Source of the DNA: Kineothrix sp. IPX-CK
Lineage (GTDB): Bacteria; Bacillota; Clostridia; Lachnospirales; Lachnospiraceae
DNA length: 64,000 nt
Direction: 5' to 3'
NCBI RefSeq assembly: GCF_039134705.1
Contig: NZ_CP146256.1
Span: 496,001-560,000, forward strand
Made by a program: the position numbers and the translations under genes. Shown one piece after another: positions 18,501 to 26,060 of the stretch. The notes below the pieces were generated by a model. The model did not search any database and was not told the DNA's origin. It saw nothing but the letters and a program-made list of their open reading frames with translations. How positions within the stretch are numbered: position 1 is the first letter of the stretch; every line of letters begins with the position of its first letter.

Positions 18501-18834
18501 GAAAGAAGTTGGAACAAGAGACGACTATGAACAGGAATATGGACAAAAACCTTTAGGGGAATTTGTACGCGAAATCGTAGGACTCGATATGAATGCCGCC
18601 AAAGAAGCATTTTCAGAGTTCCTGGTAGAAACAAATCTTGATTCTACACAAATATATTTTGTGAACCAGATAGTTGAGTATATTGTTCATAATGGAATGC
18701 TAAAAGACTTTTCGGTACTTCAGGAATCACCGTTTACAGATAAAGGAAGTGTTGTGGAAATCTTTACGGATCTAAATGTGTGGATGGGGATAAGGAAGGT
18801 TATTGAAGAGATTAATGCAAATGCAGTGGCGTAA
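15517..18834 (+). CDS. hsdR: Type I restriction system, endonuclease/translocase subunit
   Basis: The 1105-residue protein has, in order, an N-terminal DUF4145-like domain (about 1-130), a short coiled coil (about 165-185), the HSDR_N nuclease with the Asp...EAK signature near residues 235-253 (RADYVLYDD, LAVIEAKR), and an SF2 motor. The motor has Walker A ATGSGKTR at about 364, DEAH at about 464, LTATPKDE, and the late motif MIGRGTRLCPG. It cuts unmodified DNA after translocation, together with HsdM and HsdS. The GGGGTG site precedes ATG 15517. It is separated from hsdS by three genes, which is unusual but known for loci that host extra defence genes. Confidence 0.95.
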   Translation: MTNFDYLKQEPKFNSFADVAIVAEKVIQIDVESCIINCRRAMEFAIKWMYSVDKSLEMPYQDTLASLMSTEDFHDLVDDDLWKRIDLIRRIGNRAAHNGRKVTKDEAVLCLQNLYIFLDYVTYCYADDYSEKSFDIKLLENQNANAVAESIDKSMETGIDLKTLIAENKALKEELTERREEQQQSYVPKPLDLSEYKTRKIYIDSMLKDAGWTEGKDWINEVELPGMPNKSELGRADYVLYDDAHKPLAVIEAKRTCVDVVKGRQQAKLYADLLEKQYHRRPVVFLTNGFETRIIDNQYPERKVAVIYSKRDLEKLFNLQTMRTSLKNIVVDKDIAGRYYQEGAIKAVCDQFDQKNCRRALLVMATGSGKTRTIIALCKVLLNAGWIKNILFLADRNSLVTQAKRNFVNLMPDLSVTNLCEEKENYNVHCVFSTYQTMMNCIDEIKDEDGKLFTSGHFDLVVCDEAHRSIYNKYKDIFTYFDAPLVGLTATPKDEIDKNTYQIFELENGVPTYGYELAQAVKDGYLVDFMSVETTMKFIDQGIVYDELSEEDKAEYEETFEDENGELPERINSAALNTWIFNEDTIKQVLHILMTDGNKINYGETLGKTIIFAKNHDHAEKILEVFNKEYPHLSKNGQPFAKVIDNYMTYAQSAIDEFSDPKKMPQIAISVDMLDTGIDVPEVLNLVFFKKVMSKAKFWQMIGRGTRLCPGLLDGEDKKKFYIFDFCGNFEFFRISNGKPTANMMALQGAIFNLEFQIAYKLQDIDYQTERLIEYRKNLVKLMSEKVSELNRDNFAVKQHLKYVDLYSSENNYNALTYEDSLLVREEVAPLILPDFDEASAVRFDALMYGIELAYLVGKKYSKARNDLMKRVSAISSVANIPEIQVQSELIHQILHTDYIDRAGINEFEHIREKLRNLMKYIPKGGTLKYNTHFDDDILSQEWKESELESDELKNYKAKAEFYVRQHQDNLVIAKLKTNKPLSSQDMDLLEEILWKEVGTRDDYEQEYGQKPLGEFVREIVGLDMNAAKEAFSEFLVETNLDSTQIYFVNQIVEYIVHNGMLKDFSVLQESPFTDKGSVVEIFTDLNVWMGIRKVIEEINANAVA

Positions 18835-18888
18835 AGGAGAATTTATTTGTAAGCAGAAAATTGAGAAAGGTTAAACAGGTGGGGATTA

Positions 18889-21003
18889 ATGGAGATAGCA
18901 ATAAAAAACTGTAATAATATTAATAACGCTTTGATTAATATACAGGAAGGCAGACTCAATATAAAGTATGCAATTAACGGAACAGGGAAATCTTCAATTT
19001 CTAAGGCAATTGACTTTTCTAAATCAGAAGAACAATTGAAAAGTCTCAAACCGTATAAGTACTTATCTGATGATTTTAATACTCAAGAATACAATCCCAA
19101 GGTTGATATATCATCTGAACTAACTAAAATATCTATTTTCAATGAGGAAACTTTAGAGCAGTATACTTTTTTACCAAATGATTTGCTTGCAAATAGCTTT
19201 GAAATATTAATTAAAACAGAAGATTATGAAAGACGTATGCAAACAATACAAGGATTAATTCAGGATATTCAAAATACATTTAGAGAAAATCCTGATTTTG
19301 ATCAACTTATTTCAGAATTAACAACGTTCATTTCAGGATTTGGAACAACTCAAAATGGTTATTCAAAAACAGGTTCAATTGGAAAGGGTTTAGCCAAAGG
19401 AAACAAAATTGTTCATGTGCCGACTGAACTAGCTGAATATACACCATTTATTCAGAGCCAAAATAATGCAACTTGGTTGACTTGGCAGAGTAAAGGTATA
19501 CAGTTTATGGAGACGATAGATAAATGTCCATATTGTGCGGAAGGATTAATTGAGGAGAAAAAAACAAAAATTAAAAAAGTGGCTGATGAATATGATTCTA
19601 AATATGTTGCAGAGCTTCAGAAGATGATAGGTGTATTTCAAATTTTAAGAAATTATTTTACTGAATCTGTGAAAGAAGTAATTGATCGGTTAGCTAGTAG
19701 TAGTTTAGCATTTGCTGCAGAAGAAATTAATTTTTTAAAAGAAATAAAAAATCAAGTATCGGTTTTGAATATAAAACTGATAGAAATTAAGTCATTAAAC
19801 TTCGCGACCTTAAAAGATGTAGATGCAGTTATGACAACAATTCAAGGTAAAAAAATCGACTTGAACATGTTATCGCATATTAATTCTTCATATACAAATG
19901 AACGTATAGCACTTGTTAACTCAGCATTAGATAATATTTTAGTTCAGGCTGGAAAATTACAAGGTGAGATTAATCAACAAAAAAGTTATATCCGTAAAAC
20001 GATTGAAAAATATCATAAAGAGATAAATGGATTTCTGGAAAGTGCGGGCTATAACTATCAAGTATTAATTGAAGAAAATCAAGATAATAGCACTTATAGA
20101 ATGGTATTGATAAGTAAAGAAAATCTTGAACATGTAAATGATGTGAAGCTTAGGCTAAGCTATGGAGAAAAAAATGCTTTTGCATTGGTTCTATTCATGT
20201 ATAAAGCTTTAAGTGAAAAGCCTGATTTAGTGATTCTTGATGATCCAATTTCATCATTTGATAAAAATAAAAAATATGCCATAATGGAAATGCTGTTTCA
20301 GGGAACAGGTACTTTCCAAGGAAAAACAGTGTTGATGTTAACACATGATTTTGATCCTATTATTGATTTGATACATACAAGTAGCATTCGATGTAGATTT
20401 AATCCAGTTCCAGTAGCAACATTTTTATGTAATAGAGAAGGAGAATTAGAGGAAAAAGAGATATCCCCTTCTGATATTCACTCTTTTTTTGAAATTGCGA
20501 ATGATAATATAAGCTCTGATATCGATGAAATAAATAAGTTGATATATTTGAGAAGAAGATTAGAAGCGGTTGGCGATAAGAGCTTGGCTTGGCAATTGCT
20601 ATCAAATGTTTTTCACCCTGGTAGAGAGAATCCGATTTTGCAATTGGAAAGTGGGGAACGTCCTATGACCGAAATTGAAATAACAGAAGCTTCAAATGTT
20701 ATTAGTGAAGAAATTAATGGATTTGAATATGACAGAGTATATCAAAGAGCACATAATTTGGAAGAAATGATACTTCTGTATAAATCTGCATTAAGTAATT
20801 ATGAAAAAATACAGCTTTATAGAATTATTCAACATGGAAGAATAGCTGATACAATTATTAAAAAATTTATAGATGAGGCATATCATATAGAAAATGATAG
20901 CTTATTTCAATTAAATCCAACTGAATATTCTACTGTTCCAGAATATATTATTAAGCTATGTAACAGTGAAATTGAGGATTTAGAAAAGCATAATTTAGGG
21001 TGA
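18889..21003 (+). CDS. AAA_13-type ATPase, PrrC/RloC-like, linked to hsdR
   Basis: The 704-residue protein has ABC/SMC-like ATPase parts at both ends of a central helical region: Walker A NGTGKSS at 30-36, the signature-like LRLSYGEKNAFAL at about 421, and Walker B LVILDDPISSFD at about 447-458. A CPYC pair (Cys213, Cys216) lies in the middle region, like a zinc hook. PrrC and RloC, anticodon nucleases that guard type I restriction enzymes, have this arrangement, and this gene directly follows hsdR. The C-terminal 200 residues (with RIIQHGR and DEAYHIEND) may hold an effector domain, but I cannot assign the Arg-Glu-His triad of PrrC. GGTGGGGATT precedes ATG 18889. The retron-like RNA begins 37 bp after its stop. 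Confidence 0.75.
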   Translation: MEIAIKNCNNINNALINIQEGRLNIKYAINGTGKSSISKAIDFSKSEEQLKSLKPYKYLSDDFNTQEYNPKVDISSELTKISIFNEETLEQYTFLPNDLLANSFEILIKTEDYERRMQTIQGLIQDIQNTFRENPDFDQLISELTTFISGFGTTQNGYSKTGSIGKGLAKGNKIVHVPTELAEYTPFIQSQNNATWLTWQSKGIQFMETIDKCPYCAEGLIEEKKTKIKKVADEYDSKYVAELQKMIGVFQILRNYFTESVKEVIDRLASSSLAFAAEEINFLKEIKNQVSVLNIKLIEIKSLNFATLKDVDAVMTTIQGKKIDLNMLSHINSSYTNERIALVNSALDNILVQAGKLQGEINQQKSYIRKTIEKYHKEINGFLESAGYNYQVLIEENQDNSTYRMVLISKENLEHVNDVKLRLSYGEKNAFALVLFMYKALSEKPDLVILDDPISSFDKNKKYAIMEMLFQGTGTFQGKTVLMLTHDFDPIIDLIHTSSIRCRFNPVPVATFLCNREGELEEKEISPSDIHSFFEIANDNISSDIDEINKLIYLRRRLEAVGDKSLAWQLLSNVFHPGRENPILQLESGERPMTEIEITEASNVISEEINGFEYDRVYQRAHNLEEMILLYKSALSNYEKIQLYRIIQHGRIADTIIKKFIDEAYHIENDSLFQLNPTEYSTVPEYIIKLCNSEIEDLEKHNLG

Positions 21004-21005
21004 TA

Positions 21006-21034
21006 TTGAAAAAGATGTAACTGTATGGTAAAGT
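21006..21034 (+). promoter_or_regulatory. Promoter of the retron-like RNA
   Basis: TTGAAA (21006-21011) and TAAAGT (21029-21034) are separated by 17 bases. The predicted start, about 21041, coincides with the first base of the 9-bp closing stem of the RNA. It overlaps the end of the upstream ATPase gene by nothing but its last bases. Confidence 0.6.
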
Positions 21035-21039
21035 AATTC

Positions 21040-21193
21040 AAAGAGCCAGTAATGTTCAACTAAGTTGGACTTTTTGAAACTATTTTTAGTTTGTAAAATG
21101 AATCAACAAACCAGTAACACTTAATAGTGTCTAAAAATCAGCCACTATTAAGTATTCCAGCTTTGTCGATGTAATTGTACAAGGTGGCTCTTT
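21040..21193 (+). ncRNA. Retron-like msr-msd RNA upstream of a reverse transcriptase
   Basis: AAAGAGCCA at 21040-21048 pairs perfectly with TGGCTCTTT at 21185-21193, like the a1/a2 repeats that close retron RNAs. Inside are four hairpins: 21054-21060 with 21064-21070, 21077-21082 with 21087-21092, a perfect 11-bp stem 21119-21129 with 21143-21153 (13-base loop), and 21161-21166 with 21179-21184 (one wobble). The base after the 5' arm is G21049, the position of the branching guanosine in known retrons by analogy. The segment has no plausible coding frame and ends 17 bases before the reverse transcriptase start. Confidence 0.65.
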
Positions 21194-21210
21194 TTTTGTT
21201 GGAGGATAAA

Positions 21211-23199
21211 ATGTATTTGGGTAGTTTGGCGAATATAATTATAAATACGCGTCCACTAGTATTTTTATGTGGTCCATACATAGATGAAGATGATAAAAAA
21301 GATCGTCGAAATATTTTGAGAAAATATTTTAATGAATTTAAAGAAGAGACTACATACAAAAAAGAATTGATTCAGATAACGCCGTATGCGTTGGTAATTG
21401 ACAAACTGTTTGACTCAAAGAAGCTAGAAGAAGAAATGAATGTAACGTTAATTGAAGAGATTGTAGCTGCCTGTGCCTTTAAAAACTATATTTTTATAGA
21501 CACAATGTCCACTGCTTTAGAATTAGGTCTTTTTTCAAATAGCTATGCGCAAAATAAAACGACAGCATTATTACCAAGTGATTATAGTTTGTTTAAGCCT
21601 TCAGTTGGATATTTTGTTACAGAAACAATGAATAAATCTCAAAATATTACGTTATGCAAATATAAAAATCGTAGATATAACAAAGTTATTGATGATGGAA
21701 AATATGTAATTGAGAATTTGATTGGGTTTAAATCCAATAAAGTACCACGGGAAATCGAAAATGAGATAAAGCTTGATTTTACAGGTGATATAAATAAATA
21801 TTTAATTAGTATGTTATTCACAAGTAATATAAATGAATCGGATAAAATATATTTTGAAATAAATAATAATCAATTAGAGATTTTGATTCCTGCAAAAAAT
21901 CTTTTTTATCTGGTTAATAAATATTCAAATACGGATACTATATACACAGTGGTTTTGGAATATTTCAAACAAAATATTTGCCATAATACACCAGAATATA
22001 TGAAAATATTTTATCTTATAAAAAAGAAAAAAATGAGAATGATCTTGCGGTCATCCTTTGAATATTCTTTTGATGAAGTTGTTAAAAATATGGAATATCT
22101 AATAAGCACAATCAAAAGAAATTCCATATTTCCACAAAAGTTCAAAAAATTAGAGTATAAAGAAATTGATAGATTTAAGAATTATAATCGAACAAATTTT
22201 TATGAACTGATAGGTTTTAATAGTGCAGAAATCTATAGGATAAAGAAGATATATCAAACTAAAGCAAAAGCAATTACCCATAAGAAACTTTGCATTAATG
22301 GGAAAAGTAGAAAAATTGATATGTATAAAGGAACCTCTGAAGGATATGAACTTAGGAATATACATAAAAAAATAGTGGATGGATTAAGTGATATAGTTGA
22401 TCTTAATAGCAAAAGCTATGCATATTGTAATAAAAAATCTATTTTGGATTGTGTTAAGAATCATATAGATAGTCAATACTTTTTGAAGTTAGATATTTGT
22501 AGCTTTTTTAATTCGATAAGTAAGAGAAATCTAAACAAGATATTAAAAATGGTTTTATCTGATAATGGATCAGAAATGTATTTATCAAACCTTACAGGAA
22601 AAACAGCAGTATATAAGAGCTCTGTTATAAATGAATGGAATGAAGTGGAGAAGATACTTGATTTATGTTTTGTAAATGGAAAGTTGTCGCTGGGGTTAGT
22701 ATCATCTCCAATGTTATCAAATATTTACATGGATTATTTCGATCGTAGATTTTGTGATAAATTTCCAGGACTTAAATATACAAGATATTCTGACGATATA
22801 CTTATTTCATCAGATGAAAACTTTGATGTAGGAGCAGTAAAGCAATATATTGTTGAAGAATTGAAGTTACTAAAATTGACAATCAATCTAAAAAAAACAA
22901 ATTATTTTCGAATTCAAGAACCTGGGGACCATATAAAATTTTTAGGATTAAATATCGTGCAGGGAAAGAAAAACAACTATGTGACTGTTGGTAAAAAATA
23001 TATTAAATTAGTTTCTAAAAATGTAACTGAGTATTTAAGAGGAGAAAGTAAATTAAAGAAGTCTCAATTGATAGGTCAAATTGAATACCTGAGATTTATA
23101 AGTATAGAAGATTATGATTCCTTCACAAAGATATTTAAAATAAAAACAGGTAATGAATTTGACTATGATAAATTTAAAAATATTTATAGATTGACCTGA
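21211..23199 (+). CDS. Reverse transcriptase (retron-like) fused to N-terminal deoxyribosyltransferase/TIR-like domain
   Basis: The product is 662 residues; ATG 21211 follows GGAGG by 5 bases. Residues about 15-140 form a Rossmann-like domain: LVFLCGPY (17-23), a central IEEIVAACAFKNYIFIDT and STALELGLF (100-108). The last resembles the GTAFELGYA motif of nucleoside 2-deoxyribosyltransferases and related TIR-like enzymes, with a candidate catalytic Glu. Residues about 140-350 are a linker of unknown fold. The polymerase spans about 360-640: LKLDICSFFNSI (Asp428), LGLVSSPMLSN (about 495-503), RYSDD (catalytic Asp pair 528-529) and HIKFLGLNIV. NNYVTVGKKYI lies where retron enzymes have their VTG element. 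The upstream RNA supports a retron with a built-in effector; a DRT-class enzyme is the main alternative. Confidence 0.85.
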   Translation: MYLGSLANIIINTRPLVFLCGPYIDEDDKKDRRNILRKYFNEFKEETTYKKELIQITPYALVIDKLFDSKKLEEEMNVTLIEEIVAACAFKNYIFIDTMSTALELGLFSNSYAQNKTTALLPSDYSLFKPSVGYFVTETMNKSQNITLCKYKNRRYNKVIDDGKYVIENLIGFKSNKVPREIENEIKLDFTGDINKYLISMLFTSNINESDKIYFEINNNQLEILIPAKNLFYLVNKYSNTDTIYTVVLEYFKQNICHNTPEYMKIFYLIKKKKMRMILRSSFEYSFDEVVKNMEYLISTIKRNSIFPQKFKKLEYKEIDRFKNYNRTNFYELIGFNSAEIYRIKKIYQTKAKAITHKKLCINGKSRKIDMYKGTSEGYELRNIHKKIVDGLSDIVDLNSKSYAYCNKKSILDCVKNHIDSQYFLKLDICSFFNSISKRNLNKILKMVLSDNGSEMYLSNLTGKTAVYKSSVINEWNEVEKILDLCFVNGKLSLGLVSSPMLSNIYMDYFDRRFCDKFPGLKYTRYSDDILISSDENFDVGAVKQYIVEELKLLKLTINLKKTNYFRIQEPGDHIKFLGLNIVQGKKNNYVTVGKKYIKLVSKNVTEYLRGESKLKKSQLIGQIEYLRFISIEDYDSFTKIFKIKTGNEFDYDKFKNIYRLT

Positions 23200-23282
23200 G
23201 AAAATTATTGGGACAAACAGATATGAATAATTGGAAGATAGTGAATTGTTCGGTTCTATAAATATTGTTCTGGAATAGAAAG

Positions 23283-23302
23283 GCAAATTATATTTGCTTT
23301 TT
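23283..23302 (+). terminator. Terminator after the reverse transcriptase gene
   Basis: GCAAAT at 23283-23288 and ATTTGC at 23292-23297 form a 6-bp stem with a 3-base loop, followed by TTTTT. Confidence 0.6.
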
Positions 23303-23567
23303 CATTGAATCAATTTTATAATAATAACAATGGAACTGCAAACCACTGTCACATTATTTTTAGATTAGAAATGATTGGATTGCAAGCCATTGGATACCAT
23401 AAGAATGACGTGAAAATGCCTTGGTACTGGATTGGTACTAAAAAGCGTTTAAACGATATGGAATGGTTAAGAAAATCGAAATAAACTATACAAATATGTA
23501 TAGAAAGTGAATGAGATATACGAAAAGGTACAAAGAACTTTGCGAGTTTGAATAATTAATATGAGCC
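23303..23567. other. Non-coding right flank of the island with GGTACT motifs
   Basis: No supported gene lies here. TTGGTACTGGATTGGTACTA at about 23420-23439 repeats the paired motif found at the left end (7741-7761), spaced the same way. A frame of about 40 codons ends at 23483 but has no start or family match. The segment would be the inner part of the right attachment site before the insertion sequences arrived. Confidence 0.45.
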
Positions 23568-23575
23568 CACAACCT
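23563..23575 (+). terminator. Left half of a terminator split by an IS256-type element
   Basis: GAGCCCACAACCT here is the 5' arm of a hairpin whose loop and 3' arm now lie at 30585-30613. Joining the two halves at the 8-bp target duplication CACAACCT (23568-23575 and 30577-30584) restores a stem that pairs with TTTGTGGGCTC and is followed by TCTTT, nearly the same as the guaA terminator. Confidence 0.75.
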
Positions 23576-23825
23576 GAGAGTGTAAATTATTTTGTGTAAA
23601 CCTCTTAGATTCATGAAAAAATATCAGAATCATTATTGGGTTTCATAATAGAACCCTTCGTTTAGATTTTTACACAACATACGCAGGCTGTCAATCGGCA
23701 GCCTGCGTTTTCTATGGATATGATTTTTACTCTAAGTCGGAAGGAACGATTCTGTCACTGAAGTAGAGTATACGGTAAACCATGAGTACCGCCTTGAATT
23801 TTGACCGCCATTTTGGCGGCCTGGA

Positions 23826-24922
23826 TTAATCTTTTGTTTTTATCCGGCAGTTCTCCGGGATTTTATCTGACCAGGGAAGTAGATCTTTCAGGAAATCCTG
23901 ATCGGTATCTTCTTGATGTTCCATCAATTCTGTGAGTAAAAACTCCAGATAGCGGAATGGATTCAGATTGTTTGCCTTGGCTGTTTCAGTAATGCTGTAG
24001 GCTATGGCACTAGCCTTTGCTCCGTCAATCGTATCGATTAAGCGCCAGGTATGTTTATGGACACAGAAGGTGCGAAGTGCTGACTCTGTTGCATTGTTAT
24101 CCAGAGGTACATCCCCGTCATCCAGGAACACTTTAAGATTCTTTTCATGATTGATACAGTAGCTGATGCCTTCCAATGTTTTGCCTTTTGATAGGCGGTT
24201 ACTCATTTGAACATCTTTTGCCCATGCGAAGAAGGCCTCTACCAGTGGCTTTACGGTGAGCTGTCTCTCCTGCCTTCTTCGCTCAGGAGATAGCCCGGAT
24301 AATCCATTATCCAGATGATATATGGCTGCGATCTGCTTCAATGCCTGATATGCGACCGTATCCTGTGCGGATTCCCGTCTATTCTTGGGAATCGCTTTGA
24401 TTGCTTCGGCAAATCGCCGCCTGCCGTGAGCCCAGCATCCTGCAAATATGATATCCGGATTCTTTCGATCTAGTGAATCATATACAGCGTATGCATCGGT
24501 CACTAAGGTTCCATGAAAGTTCTTTAAGAACTCTTGCGGGTGCTCCGTCTTTCGAGTCTTTTGATACTCGTAAAGAATGATAGGAGTATCCTTATAACCC
24601 TTTCCTGTGCGGTATACCCACATGTAACTCTTGCTATTCGCAGGACGTCCATCCTTTGTTACGAATACTGGTGTTTCATCTGCCTGAAGAATGCGGAATG
24701 TAAGCAGCTCCTTCTGCAGATAATCGAACATGATCCCCAGATAACGTTCCGCACATTGGATTACCCAGTTTGCCAGGACCTGCTTGGATATATGGATATC
24801 GTTTCGTAAATACTCTTTATTGATACGTTCCAACGGCATTCCGTTTACGTACTTTGCATTATAGATACTCGCAACAAGTGATGGTGTTGCAATACTGTTT
24901 CGAAGAAGGCTCTTTGGACGGT
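23826..24922 (-). pseudogene. tnpC: IS66 transposase TnpC, C-terminal fragment
   Basis: About 363 codons hold the catalytic DDE region (ILQADETPVFVTKDGR, ...TDAYAVYDSL, ...NNATESALRTFCVHKHTW) and the IS66_C-type tail (ANNLNPFRYLEFLLTEL). Translation from an ATG inside IS21 at 24971 would add foreign residues to its front, so expression is possible but the N-terminal third is missing. It joins exactly to the fragment at 27679-28201 across the 6-bp duplication GACGGT; the rebuilt protein is about 537 residues and reads VKADRPKSLL at the junction. Confidence 0.9.
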
Positions 24923-25030
24923 TGTGATTGTCAATAAAAAAGTCCCAAAAATAGCGGAGAAAATTCCCCACTTTATTTACCCGGGAAAAAGCACCGCTAT
25001 GGATGCTTTTTCCAGTTTTTTACTGTCTTT

Positions 25031-25222
25031 TTACACCATGGGTAATACGCCATGCCATAATTCATAATCAGGAATTGCGATATCATTCTTCATAAGCAAT
25101 AATTCCAGCTCTTTATTACGCTGTTTGAGCAGTTCAGCTTTTCTTTGCTCATCATCAAGCATATCTCTCAGTATATCCGCCGCTTCTATCGCTTCGTTTC
25201 GTGTCAGCCTGTTTTCTTTCAT
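25031..25222 (-). CDS. Small protein encoded after istB in the IS21 element
   Basis: The 63-residue product starts one base after the istB stop (TGA-G-ATG), which points to translational coupling. It is charged and probably a coiled coil (MKENRLTRNEAIEAADILRD, then DEQRKAELLKQRNKELELLL), with a short tail DYELWHGVLPMV. It accounts for part of the extra length of this element over a basic istA-istB pair. The function is unknown; an accessory or regulatory role in transposition is inference. Confidence 0.6.
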   Translation of the reverse strand: MKENRLTRNEAIEAADILRDMLDDEQRKAELLKQRNKELELLLMKNDIAIPDYELWHGVLPMV

Positions 25223-25223
25223 C

Positions 25224-26060
25224 TCATAAATCCCCGCTTTCTTCGGTCTCTTCCATTTCGCTCAAACCTTCCTTTGTTCCATTTCCTGAACTCTCTTTTT
25301 TCGGTCTGCCCCGCCGTTTCACAGCGCTGATCCGTTCCCGTTCTTTCATCCGGTAGCTTTCACCTTCTATAGTTATAAAGCTGCAGTGGTGCACAAAACG
25401 GTCAAGAATGGCCGTTGCCAGTACCGGGTCAAAAAGAATGCTCCCCCATTCATCAAACTGCTTATTGGAAGTAATGATGGTAGAGGCTGTCTCGTATCTT
25501 TTGGAAATCACTTCATAAAGATCGTCCACATTTGTCTGGCCCAGCTTCTTGAGCCCAAACTCATCAATTACCAGCAGATCCGGTGAAATGTATTTCTTCA
25601 GTTTCTGGCGGAAAGAGTTGTCCGCACGGGATATGTATAAATCCTCCATCATTTCCGAAAGCGTGGTGAACAGCACCGTGTACCCCTGTTCAATCGCTTT
25701 TATGCCAAGTGCGATGGAGAGATGAGTCTTACCGGTTCCGGGAAGTCCGATAAAAGCTATATTTTCTTTTTTCCGGATAAACTCGCAGGTCCCAAGGGCA
25801 TAGATGACCTGACGGTTCAGGCAGGGCTGCCATGAAAAGTTGAATTCTTCCATTGTTTTATGCTGGGGCATGCGCGAACGCTTCATCCGATCGTTACGTC
25901 TGTTTCTTGAGCGGTTAAGATTTTCATCATTTATGAGCAGTTCAAGAAATTCGATATAGGACATCTGTTCCTTTGCTGCCTGTTGGGCCCGCATATCCGC
26001 TGTTTGGAGAATTCCGGCAAGATGGAGCTTTTTTATCTTTTCCTGTAAGGAATCATTCAT
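25224..26060 (-). CDS. istB: IS21 transposition helper ATPase
   Basis: The 278-residue AAA+ protein resembles DnaC. It has Walker A GLPGTGKTHLS at about 105-115, Walker B LLVIDEFG at about 165 and a basic N-terminal region. IstB remodels target DNA and recruits IstA. It overlaps the end of istA by 8 bp. The C-terminus is extended by a charged tail (KRRGRPKKESSGNGTKEG and following), longer than usual. Confidence 0.95.
   Translation of the reverse strand: MNDSLQEKIKKLHLAGILQTADMRAQQAAKEQMSYIEFLELLINDENLNRSRNRRNDRMKRSRMPQHKTMEEFNFSWQPCLNRQVIYALGTCEFIRKKENIAFIGLPGTGKTHLSIALGIKAIEQGYTVLFTTLSEMMEDLYISRADNSFRQKLKKYISPDLLVIDEFGLKKLGQTNVDDLYEVISKRYETASTIITSNKQFDEWGSILFDPVLATAILDRFVHHCSFITIEGESYRMKERERISAVKRRGRPKKESSGNGTKEGLSEMEETEESGDL

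Noticed and set aside
23303..23483. Short plus-strand frame ending at 23483 as a leftover integrase C-terminus.
   Set aside because: The translated residues show no recombinase motif such as the catalytic Tyr region, so it cannot be supported.
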